A DNA stretch of 64,000 bases, taken from Dactylorhiza incarnata. Taxonomy: Eukaryota > Streptophyta > Magnoliopsida > Asparagales > Orchidaceae. The position numbers and the translations under genes were made by a program. This document shows, piece by piece, positions 10,775 to 20,583 of this stretch. The stretch spans positions 11,556,001 through 11,620,000 of the forward strand of contig JAWHQI010000005.1 in the NCBI GenBank assembly GCA_033032865.1, given 5' to 3'. Within the stretch, counting starts at the first letter, position 1. Each line of letters begins with the position of its first letter. Under the pieces are notes generated by a model. That model saw nothing but the letters and a program-made list of their open reading frames with translations. It had not been told where the DNA came from and did no database searches.

Positions 10775-12763
10775 TCATGGATCGGCAGGCTTCTCGCCAG
10801 AAGATCCATCGCTTTCGCTCGAATCCGGTAGGAGGGCATCTTCTCGCGGCTCGCCGTCCTCATCTTCCGTGAAGGGGATCAGAATGTAGAGCTCGGGGAC
10901 GACCTGTCGGGCAGAGAGGCATTCGGCCTCCTCCTTCAGGTACCCAGCCTGCTGCAGCACCTGCAGCGTGTGCTTCACGGCGCTTTGAGCATTCTCATGC
11001 ATCAGCTGCTCTAGCTCATGGTGGGGATAAAAGTGCCCCCTGCTTCCTGAGGCGAGTGCTAAGGCATCGGCTTCTCGCGCCTGCTGGACCTTGGCCTTAG
11101 CCAGCCGGACTTCCTCCTCAAGATTGCCCACTCGCGCGCAAAGCTTCTCGGCGATCATAGCGTCCTGAGAAAACGAAGGTGGTGAGAAGAAAGTGCGGCA
11201 ATCATCAACGGTCATTCGCAGGGAGGAGGGAGGAGGGAAATATACCTCTCTGACAGGACGGCTGGCGAGAAGGGCTTCCGCAGCTGCCAACTTCGTCTTG
11301 AGTTCCTGCGCCTCGGCCGAAACAAGGGCCCTGGTCTCCTCGACCTCGGTCAGACTCCGCGACAGACTGATGCTCCGGCGCGAAGACATATGCGCAAGCT
11401 CAAGGGACCGCAGCAGGGCTCGAGCAGTCTCGTGGGCGAGAACCTGAGTGTTCTCGGCATCGAAGACTTCGGCATCGTCACGGCCATAGAGGGCATACGC
11501 CATGGCGTAGGCCTCGCCGGTAGCGACATCGCTCCCTATCCAAGTCGAATGGAGGGTGGAGAGCGAGACCCAGTTATTGTTTCTGTCCAACTTCACTAGA
11601 GGAGCCCCCGAGGGATCCACGTACTTCTAGCCATATGCGAAGTTCCGGTGGTCCCTGGGCAGCGGAGGCGGCGGCAGCGATGATCTCGCCTGGATCCCAG
11701 TCCTGTCTGGCACACCCGACCCCAAGGTTTGGGCCGGCGCATCTGTTCCCTGGGTTAGGGCCGGCGCGCCCGTCCCCAGGGTTTGGGTCAGAGCACTCGC
11801 CCCTCGGGTCTCGTCCAAGATCCCCTTCCCCTTGGCGGAAGGACTTTTCAGCTTCTTGGAAGAAGAGGAAGTGAACGCCCTGGGTTTTCGTTTCTGGTCG
11901 CTAGGTTTGGAGGAGGAAGGTTCCTCCCGACAGGCATCCGCGGCCGCCTGTGCAAAGGATACAGAAACCCCAGGAGGTCGCGGCGGGTGAAGGGGGAAAT
12001 TACGCACACCTGCATAAGAACGCGAAAGATTTAGCGAATGATTTAGCGAATGACGTAAGAACTGCCAAGCCGAAATGAATGCAGAAGGTCTCGAAAACTT
12101 ACCCTCACCCTGCGGAATGGGCGGGAGCGAGTTGACATTTCGCCGGAGATGGACGAGGTCAATCCCGTGCTGAAGGATGTATTGATGCAGCTTGGCCTCG
12201 TGCCCCCCTAAGGTCGGGGGACGAAAGGTCGACTCCTCCTCCTGCACCGGGGCGAGAAGGGTATTCCCAAGGCTCCCACCGACGAAGATAAAGCGGCGGA
12301 CCCAGTCGTGGTTCTTGTTCGGGAGACCGTAGTGTTTGAGAGGGTTTTTACCCGAGAAGAAGCAGATGTCGTGTGAGCAGCGGAAGGTGTACAGTTTGCG
12401 GAAGATGGGTAGCGAGAACTCGATCCCCTCTTCTCGCAGGTAGCACGCGTACCCAACCAGCATGGCGATAGAGTTGGGATTGAGCTGGCCGGGCGCGACC
12501 CCGTAGTACCGGAAAGTCTGGCGGAGTTTCGGCCAGATGGGAAGGCGAAACTCCACCTCGAAGTGCTCTAGCGGGATCGCGAGAGCACATGGCGAGATGG
12601 AGTTTAGACGCTCCTCCGGCTTGGGCTTTCGCGCCTCGAATGCCGGCGGAACGTAGTCAGCAACCGCGCTCAGGAAGGCCTCCTCAGAGAGGTCGCAGGA
12701 GTCGAAGACATGATTGACGAATGTGCTGGCACACCTGGCCCTACCTTCAGCGTCGCCACCCAT
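10775..12763 (-). pseudogene. Antisense gene 2 of B: gypsy-transposon-domain protein, 3 exons, one internal stop
   Basis: Exon model on the minus strand: 12763-12103, 12009-11246, 11164-10775. Introns are GT..AG, phases 1 and 0, and total coding length is a multiple of three (about 604 codons). Residues ~65-180 ('AIPLEHFEVEFRLPIWP', 'RYYGVAPGQLNPNSIAML', 'EFSLPIFRKLYTFR', 'WVRRFIFVGG') resemble Pfam 'putative gypsy type transposon'. A Lys/Ser/Pro-rich middle may act as a nuclear signal, and the C-terminal third is coiled coil. A TAG at 11627-11629 interrupts exon 2. The J counterpart is open there, so this copy is damaged. The exon corresponding to J exons 1 and 2 is fused. Molecular role unknown. 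Confidence 0.8.
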
Positions 12764-12874
12764 TTCGCGAATGCTGGAGAAGACGGGAGCAGCAGAGAAG
12801 AGAGAAGTGCGAGTGCTAGTGCGAGGAGAGAGAGTGAGCGGATGGCAAGGTAATTAATATGGTGGTTGGACGGC

Positions 12875-12884
12875 CTATTTATAG
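12875..12884 (-). promoter_or_regulatory. TATA box for antisense gene 2 of B
   Basis: CTATAAATAG on the minus strand, about 112 bases upstream of the ATG at 12763. The homologous gene in J has the same sequence about 120 bases upstream of its ATG. The match in sequence and distance supports a dedicated promoter. Confidence 0.65.
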
Positions 12885-13224
12885 AAGAACTAAAAGACGC
12901 TTGGGCTTTCGAGGCAGCGGGTGTGCGGATAGCAATCGCGCCTTCCCGACGCCTCGAAACTCGGGCCGATCCCTCTCAACCATTAATGGTGAATGCCCAG
13001 TGGCTATCCACTCGACGACCACGCGAAAGAGTTACGAAAGCGTTCGGCAATATCATATCATTCGGCATGCTCAAGCAAGTTGCGAGAAATATAAACGAAA
13101 ATAGAAATAAAGCACTAGCCAAGCACATAATGTAAAATTATTACAGGCATAAATAGATTCCAGTATCCTCAGCACCATAAATAGAATAAAGGGAAAAATA
13201 CAAAGGAGGCGAATGAAGACCAGA

Positions 13225-14581
13225 CTAGCGCTCCTCCCAGTACCACCGACCATGCCCTCGCGGCCCAGCCTCCGGAGGCATTCGCGGACGATAATACGCG
13301 AGCATGAAGGTGATCTCGTGAAACGCCAGCTGAAGCTGATCCCGGGCTCGCGCAGCGTGCCTCCCGGGAGAAAGCTCCCCCTCTTCACCTCCCAGACGCT
13401 CCACCGTCGCGAGAAGGCGCGAATAGTCCTTCAGAAGGTCCTTCAGCTCACGCGTGACCTCCATCCTAACATCATCCACCTGGCTGGCGATGTTCCGTTG
13501 GATATGGATGAGCTTCCCCAAGACCTCTGTGACTCGCTCCTTTAGGGTCGCATGATCTGAGGAGTCGCCGAGGAAGTCAGAGAGATCCCCGGGAGAGGGG
13601 AGGGGCGAGAGCATTCCGTATTCCCCCTCGTGGTAGGATCCAAAGGGAGAGGCTTCCTGATAGCCTGCGAGATCATAGACTGGTCAGTCACGTTAAACAA
13701 AGCGGATGCGCTAAATGCAGTAGAGGTCGCTAACCTAGTGAGGGGTCCCCATGACCGGAGGGACGAGACGAATGGGGGTGCGTTTTAAACAAACCGGCGG
13801 AAGGTAGGACCTTTCCCTTTCCAGGATGGTAGGGCTGTGAAGAAGGAGCTGGAGCATCCGCAGGATCATCCGCTCGGTCCTGTTGATCGGGTCCCTTCTC
13901 AGGAGACACCCTCGGCTCATCCGCAAGCACGGAAGGATTCGGTCGAGCAAGGGAGCTCAGAGGAATGAAGTTCTGCGGCGAAAGGTCGGGGACGAGAGCT
14001 ACGAAAAACAATGGTCAGTGACGAGCAGTATGAAGGACGAATCAAGAGGGTTCATAACTTACCGGACTGCAATGTGGTCTCGCCCGGAGGGGGGGGAGGA
14101 GCAAGGTCCAGGTCTGGAGGAGGCCTCTCATTCGTGAGAGGTGGCACCGTGGCACTGCTCGAGACTGCCCCGTGGCCGGCCTCAGGCACCGAAATCCCCT
14201 GCGAACGGCCAGAGCGAACGCAGGATAGGGGACAGGAACCAAACAGAAAGACAGGAGGAATCCTCATACCTGCATCCCGGGGTCCGGAGGATTCCTCGCC
14301 GGAAGAGTTTTCGCCGGAGGGGTATTCGCCGGAGGAGTTTTCGCCGGAGGGGTATTCGCCGGGGGAGTATTCGCCGGAGACTCTAAAGCGGTCTCGCCTC
14401 TTTGACGATTCAGCCGAATCGCCTTGGCTCGACGCGAGACGTAGGGGGCACTCGGATCCCGTTTAGACATAAGGCAGGGAGCAAATTTGGCAGCCTTGTG
14501 GATGGTTACACTTTGGGCCGCAGCCAGGCGCTCGATTATCACCTGCGAGAGGGGTCTCGCGGAAGGTTTGTGGGAAGACAT
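13225..14581 (-). CDS. Antisense gene 1 of B: spliced four-exon gene, unknown function
   Basis: Exon model: 14581-14270, 14198-14063, 13998-13735, 13664-13225. All introns are GT..AG and only 69-71 bases long, in phases 0, 1, 1. The spliced frame is 1152 bp (383 residues) with no stop. The start 'MSSHKPSA' matches 'MSSKPSA' in J. Exon 1 ends in Pro/Ala/Thr repeats. Exon 4 has 'DLSDFLGD' followed by predicted coiled coil, then 'YYRPRMPPEAGPRGHGR' at the C-terminus; J ends 'YHYPRVPPRAGKRGRGR'. Exon 3 is exactly 264 bp in both elements. I recognise no domain. The gene lies antisense to gag-pol between gene 2 and the 3' LTR. Confidence 0.75.
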
Positions 14582-14662
14582 TGATATAGGAGAAAGGCCA
14601 AGGGAGAGAAGAAGCTCTGAATCGAGGAATGAAAGCGTTCCAGGAAAATCTGACATGAAGAG

Positions 14663-14672
14663 ATATATATAG
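14663..14672 (-). promoter_or_regulatory. TATA-like box for antisense gene 1 of B
   Basis: CTATATATAT on the minus strand, about 80 bases upstream of the ATG at 14581. J has TATAAATA about 70 bases before its homologous ATG. Confidence 0.55.
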
Positions 14673-14769
14673 GGCAACGGTGGGACCCACAGAATCTTAT
14701 GGGACCAGTCAGCCAGCACTCACCGAATACCGGGTTGGACTGTTCTTTCCGAGCGCAGGAACAGCTCGC

Positions 14770-14784
14770 AAAGAGCGGGGATTG
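14770..14784 (+). other. Polypurine tract of B
   Basis: AAAGAGCGGGGATTG ends at the first base before the 3' LTR. The same purine word precedes the 3' LTR of J on the other strand (56205-56222). Confidence 0.75.
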
Positions 14785-15466
14785 TGTACAACCCGTATTC
14801 GTCGAGTGGGTCCCACAGGCCAACTGACGAGACCTAGGCCAGTCAGATCATTCGCCCCGGCTCAGACAGGTGAAAATACCCCCGGGTTAGTGGGGGTAAG
14901 CTGCAGGAGAGAAGGAGCTGGGCGAGTGGTGCCCTCACGGACCACTCGCCCGGATGCATGGGCATTCGCCCAGCTAAGCGGGTGCCCAGCGGGTGGTACC
15001 CTCACGGACCACTCGCCCAAAAGGCTTTGAGGGGGAAATGACCATAATACCCCTTGTGGGCTGCAAATAGCCCTTCGGAACAGCGGAGTTAGGCTATTAG
15101 CAGACCAATTTGGGGTGCGGTTAGTAAAACTAAAAGGCAGATTCATGTTATTTGCAGACCAGCCTAGAAAAATCTATAAATAGACCCTTAAGGGCACCTT
15201 GGAGGAGATCCGATTCCTTGAGAGTCCTCTCCTCGAGGCTAGTTTTGGTTGGCAGTCCGTGTCCTCCAAGGTGCCCGGCTAAGCTTTGGTTTGGGAGGGG
15301 AAGCTCTCTAAGATCTTCCGGGTGTGTGGCGGGACCTCCTCGCTACAGCCTTGGGTCTATTCCAAGTTTCTCATCCACCGGTCAGAGGGTCTAGGGAGGG
15401 AGAAGTAAGCGTCGGCTACACCCCCCAGTGGGTCCGAACTCAGGAGACCAGTTGCTGGTTTCAACA
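14785..15466 (+). repeat. 3' LTR of B
   Basis: 682 bp, about 14 substitutions from the 5' LTR by eye and no length change. It is followed by the CTAGT target duplication (15467-15471). Confidence 0.95.
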
Positions 15467-15471
15467 CTAGT

Positions 15472-16842
15472 GATATGGAAGAGGACCTCCCCTCTGATCA
15501 AGTTTTAGATTTGTCTGATGATTCTGATTTGGAGGACATACCTAGTGCATTGGAAGATTTACCTTGCGAGGAAAGGTTAACTTTGGGTGACATTGATGTT
15601 GAGAACCTGGAAGATATTTCTTTAAGGTTATCACCTTTGCCTAAAACTCATTGTGAATTTGAAATTTTGTCAGGTTCGATTTTGTCGGTCGTCCATCCTG
15701 ACCCGTGGACTCGACCTGTGAAATTTTTAGGACATGAAATTCTTATGCCTCATCCTAGCCAGTTGATTTTGCCTATGTTACTAGCCCCTCCGTTGGCCAT
15801 GTCCCGTCGGACATGTTTTGTTGAGTTGTTAGATTTTGTGCCCGGTCTTTTCACCACCCTTCGTAGATCTAACTACGCGTCAACTTTGATTGACAATTTT
15901 AATGAGTGTCCGTCTATGAATTTGTTGGCAGTCGCAAGCGATTATGATTTTGTGGCGACTGTACCCCTGGACTTAGTTTCTTCACGATGTACTTACTCAT
16001 CCGGTCTAGTTGCGCATATTTCTCCTCCAGTTGCCTACCACATTCACCTACACGTGTCTATGATTTTAGCTGACCACATGGGTACTTGGGATTTACTTCT
16101 TCCTCATGCTCAGTTAGCGAATAATAATTCTAAAAATAGATCAACGGGGTTGTCTCTGAATGAGATCGTGCACGGATACAAGGCACTGGTGCCACTTGAC
16201 TTGGTTCCATTACCTCCATCTTATAATTCAAGTCAATTTGCACAAGATTTTGCCTCTCACATTCATAATTTACACAAGCACATCAAGGACACGCTAGCTA
16301 CTCAATACGCATCTTATCAATCCCATGCTAACGTACATAAGAGAGCATCTCACTTGAAAGTTTGCAATTTGGTTATGGTGCGTCTCATCCCTGAACGGTT
16401 GCCTTCGGGCACCATAAAAAAGTTGGCAAATCAGCGAGCGGGTCCATTTCGAATTTTAAAAAAATTAGGAGAAAATGCTTTTCTTTTGGAGTTACCCACT
16501 GATTGTGGAATCTCCCCTATTTTCAATGTTTCGGATTTAACGTCATATATTTCTCCACCACTTGAATTAACCGACTGTCTGTTTGGTTCCACTACATTTT
16601 CTAATGGGTTGGTGGGTGAGCTTGTGCCCGGTTCGCTCTCTTCTTCGGTTCCTACGTTGAATGTTGATGGCGGAACTTATTCTCCTTATTTGCCTAATGC
16701 TTTTCCAAGGTTCCCCCGAACCACTTTTGTGCCTGACAGGATCCTCAGAGATGAAGCTCTCTCCTCTCCTAGTGGTGACAGTCGCCGCTACTTGATTCAT
16801 TTGTGTGATCGCCCGGCCTCTGATGACTCGTGGATTCCATAA
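15472..16842 (+). CDS. Continuation of A ORF: unique acidic region plus integrase C-terminal domain
   Basis: About 456 codons open to a TAA at 16842. The first ~190 residues are acidic then hydrophobic and match nothing I recognise. Residues ~205-240 ('WDLLLPHAQLANNNSKNR', 'GLSLNEIVHGYKALVP') are the end of a Ty3/gypsy integrase core. Residues ~300-360 ('VMVRLIPERLPSGTIKKL', 'GPFRILKKLGENAFLLEL', 'FNVSDL') are the integrase C-terminal GPF/Y module. The D,D catalytic half, reverse transcriptase and RNase H are missing. The ~110-residue tail has no clear chromodomain. The frame is continuous with 1847-2482 once B is removed. This could be a deletion derivative or an inherited non-autonomous family; other copies in the genome would decide. 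Confidence 0.7.
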   Translation, partial: DMEEDLPSDQVLDLSDDSDLEDIPSALEDLPCEERLTLGDIDVENLEDISLRLSPLPKTHCEFEILSGSILSVVHPDPWTRPVKFLGHEILMPHPSQLILPMLLAPPLAMSRRTCFVELLDFVPGLFTTLRRSNYASTLIDNFNECPSMNLLAVASDYDFVATVPLDLVSSRCTYSSGLVAHISPPVAYHIHLHVSMILADHMGTWDLLLPHAQLANNNSKNRSTGLSLNEIVHGYKALVPLDLVPLPPSYNSSQFAQDFASHIHNLHKHIKDTLATQYASYQSHANVHKRASHLKVCNLVMVRLIPERLPSGTIKKLANQRAGPFRILKKLGENAFLLELPTDCGISPIFNVSDLTSYISPPLELTDCLFGSTTFSNGLVGELVPGSLSSSVPTLNVDGGTYSPYLPNAFPRFPRTTFVPDRILRDEALSSPSGDSRRYLIHLCDRPASDDSWIP

Positions 16843-16866
16843 TCGGAGGTGGCTCTTTTGGATGAT

Positions 16867-18192
16867 TGAAAGTGCACAGTTAACCTCACTAGAATTCTCT
16901 AGAGGGGGGTGAATAGAGATTTAAAATATTTTGTGCAAAGTAAATATATATATATGTGTATGATCACAGATTAGAGCTTCCCACACACACCAACAAGAAT
17001 TAAACAAATAAAGAAAGTAAATGCAAGAAAAGAAATCACAGCACAACACAAGAAAATATAGTGGTTCCCCAAACTTTGGGTAGTCCACTCTTCTACCCCC
17101 TTGGTAGGAATTCACTATCTTGCACTGAGTCTTTTGATAAGGAGACTCTTAGAACCACCCTGAGTCTTTTGATAAGGAGACTATTAGAACCAACTGAGTC
17201 TTTTGACAAGGAGACTCTTAGAACCAGTACAACTGAATTTTTTGAAGAGTGATTCTAAAAACTCTTTTACAATATGTGAGAATGAAAATAAGAAAAAGGA
17301 AAAGAAGTATTTAAAACAAGAATGAATCTTCTTCCTAGCAAGAAGATTGGAAGCACAAGAAGTAGTGAATTAAATCTTTCATCTATAGAGAGAAGAAGAT
17401 TTGTAGCTTTTCCCTCTTATGTGGGGGCTATCAGAATTTGCAGCAGAGTGATTTCAGAAGCAGGAGAAGAAGAATGCTGGAATATTGCTGCAGGGCTATT
17501 TCTCAATTCTCTCTTTATCACTTGGGAGCTTTTCCTCTTTTTCAAATGTAAAATGGTGAATCACCTAGTCCCCTTTCTCTGCCGACCTCCTTGGTTATTT
17601 ATAGCTCTGTTCATTAAAATAACACTATAGGAGAGTAATCAATTAGCAGGCAAAGTATTAGAAAGAAAGAGAAATTTACATAACAGTTATATCCATAGAA
17701 GGAAAGTATTCAATCTGATTTCAAATAATGTCCATAAAGGATTTAATCAATTTAGCCAAGAATCTAATAAAGGAAAAGAAAGATTCAGAACGGCTATAAG
17801 ACATAAATTGATTCCATATAAATCAGATCTATAAGATAAGGAAAGAGATCTGGAGATTTTGAATTCTGTCATAAAGATCGACGTGCGTCGATTACTATTC
17901 GACGCAAGCGTCGAATACATCCTGTCTGGACGTCGAGAGGCGAATAAGGAAGGTGCGTCGACTAGGGTGCGTTGACTTCTCAAGATACGTCGACTAGAAG
18001 TCAGAGCTACGTCGACATAGAATACGTCGACTTCTTCTTGGAGCTACTTCGACTCATTCTGATAGAAACGCCGACTTTATCTCGACGTTGAGTCGAATAA
18101 TATTCGATGCATATTTACTTAGCCTTGTTTTTCATTCTTAGAATTCTTCTTTAACTCATTTCTAGGGGTTAAGAGAAATCATTTCCCCAACA
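16867..18192 (-). repeat. 3' LTR of C
   Basis: TGAAAGTGC...CCCCAACA as read on the + strand. On the transcribed minus strand it starts TGTTGGGG. A cluster of CGTCGAC-type words lies at 17875-18115, upstream (minus sense) of TATAAATAA at 17595-17603. Confidence 0.93.
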
Positions 18193-18207
18193 ATCTCCCC
18201 CTATTTA
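18193..18207 (-). other. Polypurine tract of C
   Basis: Minus-strand AAATAGGGGGAGAT abuts the 3' LTR and is the expected plus-strand primer. Confidence 0.7.
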
Positions 18208-18369
18208 TCTTAACCCTATTTAGAGAGAAATTGTATTTAGCATATAATTAACATAGCAAAGCATATAATTAATACTTCACAGCATTTGTAAAGATAAGAA
18301 ATATATTAAACAATCAGAAGAGAAATTGGAATAAGAAAGCATATGACAAGCATTTGTTTTTCACAAGAA

Positions 18370-18717
18370 TTAAACCAGAAACTTCTTTCTGTACATGAAG
18401 TTGACAAAAGCAGAATAAAGTTTCCTAGATAAGTTTTCAATAGCATCAAAAATGTAGCCCCTGGCTCTATCAGGTCGTTCCTGGACATTCCTGATGATTG
18501 TATGCAGTTTTTCCAATAGTTTATCACCATCAGGGATTATGTCATTTATGTAGTAGCCTTTGCTGATGATGATTGCTGCCTTTTCATCAATCATCTCAAT
18601 TGTAATGTTTTGAACTTTCTTTTCAGTAGGCTTGATCTCAGGTGGTCCCTTGTTATCAACCTTGGGCCTAAATTTTGTTTTCTTTTCTGATTGCTGCTTC
18701 TCAGGAATGTCAGCCAT
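18370..18717 (-). CDS. Extra ORF of C near the 3' LTR, 115 residues
   Basis: A Lys-rich N-terminus ('MADIPEKQQSEKKTK') is followed by a mixed helical region ending '...FVNFMYRKKFLV'. I recognise no family. It overlaps the upstream ORF by eight bases. Both ORFs contain the segment 'YLGNFILL' or its DNA (an approximately 21-base direct repeat at 18412 and 18791), which suggests a local rearrangement of one longer envelope-like ORF. Confidence 0.45.
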   Translation of the reverse strand: MADIPEKQQSEKKTKFRPKVDNKGPPEIKPTEKKVQNITIEMIDEKAAIIISKGYYINDIIPDGDKLLEKLHTIIRNVQERPDRARGYIFDAIENLSRKLYSAFVNFMYRKKFLV

Positions 18718-19687
18718 TTTTCCTTTCCCTTTCCAGGGTGAGGCATGCCATTTGTCTAATTTTACAGGTCTGTTGGGCTTCTTGTAGCAAAATAAAGTTT
18801 CCTAGATAAGTACCTTTTTCTAGAATGATCCCTGCCTGAGGGTTTTTCTTTTGATAAGCTTCAATATCAAACAACTTCTTTGGAATTCTGATAGACGATT
18901 CAGCAAGAATTTGTTCTTTAGTCATTCCCTTGTTGATCTTTTCTATCCAGGCATTCCTTTTATCTTCCACTTCTTTCCTAGCTGCTTCATATTCATACAG
19001 TTCTCTTTCTCGTATCTCTTCATGCCTCTTTTCCATGTCAGGGTCATGGTACTCCTTCACAGGGCTGTTAGGAGTGATAATAAGCATCTTTTCAAATCTT
19101 TTTATTTCCTCACATGCTTTTCTATACTTCCTTTCTTTTGCATACTCTCTCCTTTCTTCTTTGGAGAAGTTTTGCCAGTAGGGAATGGCTTCTCTTTTCC
19201 TTTTCATCTGTCCTCCTGGACTTTGCCTAGGTAGGATCTGTTTAGAGAGGCTTGCTACTTGTGGAGGTAGAGGTAGCAGAGGAGGTAGAGAAGAAGGTTG
19301 AAGTGGAGGTAGAGGTAGAGGTGGAGATGAAGGAGAATGAGTTTTCTCTTTGGGTGGAGAGGGAACTATATCAAGAAGAGGAGTCTGTTCTGCAATAGAA
19401 GGCAGAATGACTTCAAGTAGAATGATCTCTGCTGAGGGATGATTGTCTCCTCCAAGCTCTTTTGTAGGGATGTCCTCAAGTATAGGTGTCTTCAGCTTGA
19501 TGTAACTGGCAGAGAAGCCAGGGGAGTGATGTTGAAGTACCTCCTCACATAAGGGTGCATCAATCCACATCTGTCCATTCCAATCATCAGAGGTGACTGC
19601 TTCTTCCTCCCCCTGGATTTCTGGGTTCTTTACTACAGGAATCTCCCCATGGTTATATGGGTCATCAATTCTGAATGTTGAATCCAT
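18710..19687 (-). CDS. Extra (envelope-like position) ORF of C, 325 residues
   Basis: Located between pol and the 3' LTR, where sireviruses often carry an envelope-like gene. Residues ~100-150 are proline-rich. Residues ~160-270 are highly charged with predicted coiled coil ('NFSKEERREYAKERKY', 'YEYEAARKEVEDKRNAW'). No signal peptide or membrane span is visible, so a true envelope role is not supported. The reading continues open upstream to about 19750 without an ATG, so the N-terminus may be lost. Confidence 0.5.
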   Translation of the reverse strand: MDSTFRIDDPYNHGEIPVVKNPEIQGEEEAVTSDDWNGQMWIDAPLCEEVLQHHSPGFSASYIKLKTPILEDIPTKELGGDNHPSAEIILLEVILPSIAEQTPLLDIVPSPPKEKTHSPSSPPLPLPPLQPSSLPPLLPLPPQVASLSKQILPRQSPGGQMKRKREAIPYWQNFSKEERREYAKERKYRKACEEIKRFEKMLIITPNSPVKEYHDPDMEKRHEEIRERELYEYEAARKEVEDKRNAWIEKINKGMTKEQILAESSIRIPKKLFDIEAYQKKNPQAGIILEKGTYLGNFILLQEAQQTCKIRQMACLTLERERKNG

Positions 19688-20583
19688 AGCATGCTCCCCT
19701 TCAGTGTTGTAAGAGGAGGATTCACCAAAATGTTTGATGAAGGTGTAGTCAGAGTGATTTGAGAGGAGTGGAGCCTATAATGGAATTGGAGTAATAGTTA
19801 GAGAGAATACTTAGAGTTGGGGAGAAGAGAGTTAAACCTGAGCTTTAAGTGAGATCAAGGACCTGGTAAGAGGGGTTTCTGGAGCAACTCTCCCCCTGGT
19901 TTATATCTTTCAGGAAGGATGTAAACCTTTGTGTCGACAGAGGTTCTTCTCGAAGAAGAGAATGAAGATCAGGAAGAGAGGCAGATAGGGTGGCCAATTT
20001 GGCTTCACAGGTGGTGATCATATTGGCACATTCATTGGAGAAGTTGGTTAGACGTGTCTAGAAGTCATTGAGAAGATTTTCCAGAGCATCGTTCATCGCT
20101 TTGATAAGGGCAGATTGACTAGGAGTGGGCGCCATTGAAGCAGAAAGAGAGAGAGGTAGAAGACAAAGTTTTGGCGGGTTCAGAAAGGTATGTGTTATGA
20201 AATAAGAAGTATTATTTAAAGAAGATGAAACGTCGAGAAGGGAAACAGAAATCAAGGTAATCCAATCGTCAGAAGAGGAAGTAAGGATTTGATTCTAATT
20301 TTAACCTGAAGTCGTCGTTACGTCGAATGGATGTCGACGTTTGCGTCGATATAGAGTCGGTGCTCCGTGGAGATTGGCCAGCCTGGAGTTCTATCGATGT
20401 GATCATAGTCTTGCGTCGATATGAATTCGACGGTGCGTCGATAAAGGATCGACGTAACTTTGTCTGATGGAAATCGGTGTCAGCGTCGAGTTTGTCTCGA
20501 CGGAGCGTCGATATGTATTCGACGTATCTGCAGGAAATTTTCTTAGATTGTCTGATTTCTTTAGAGTTCCCTAACAATGGTGT
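19688..20583 (-). other. Region between pol and extra ORFs of C, with CGTCGA-rich motif cluster
   Basis: A short ORF (ATG at 20135, stop at 20058) encodes 'MAPTPSQSALIKAMNDALE...' and the same frame continues past the stop, so it may be a broken exon of the extra gene. From about 20300 to 20540 the sequence repeats words such as CGTCGATA and ATTCGACG, the same motif as in the LTR of C. Confidence 0.5.

Larger units (their letters stand above)
2483..15466 (+). mobile_element. Element B: full-length Tat-lineage Ty3/gypsy retrotransposon with two antisense genes
   Basis: This 12,984-bp element is bounded by 682-bp LTRs (TGTACA...CAACA) and a CTAGT duplication (2478-2482, 15467-15471). Order: LTR, tRNA-Phe primer site, gag, zinc-knuckle region, protease, reverse transcriptase, degenerate Ty3 RNase H, archaeal-type RNase H, integrase, 19-unit tandem array, two antisense genes, purine tract, LTR. 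The dual RNase H is the hallmark of the plant Tat clade. About 14 LTR differences in 682 suggest a fairly recent insertion. The pol frame nevertheless carries a stop and several frameshifts, so this copy is defective. Confidence 0.92.

Noticed and set aside
17322..17630. 102-codon ORF found twice (17322-17630 and 26410-26718)
   Set aside because: It lies inside the two LTRs of C, antisense to the element; the duplication only reflects LTR identity, and no domain is seen.
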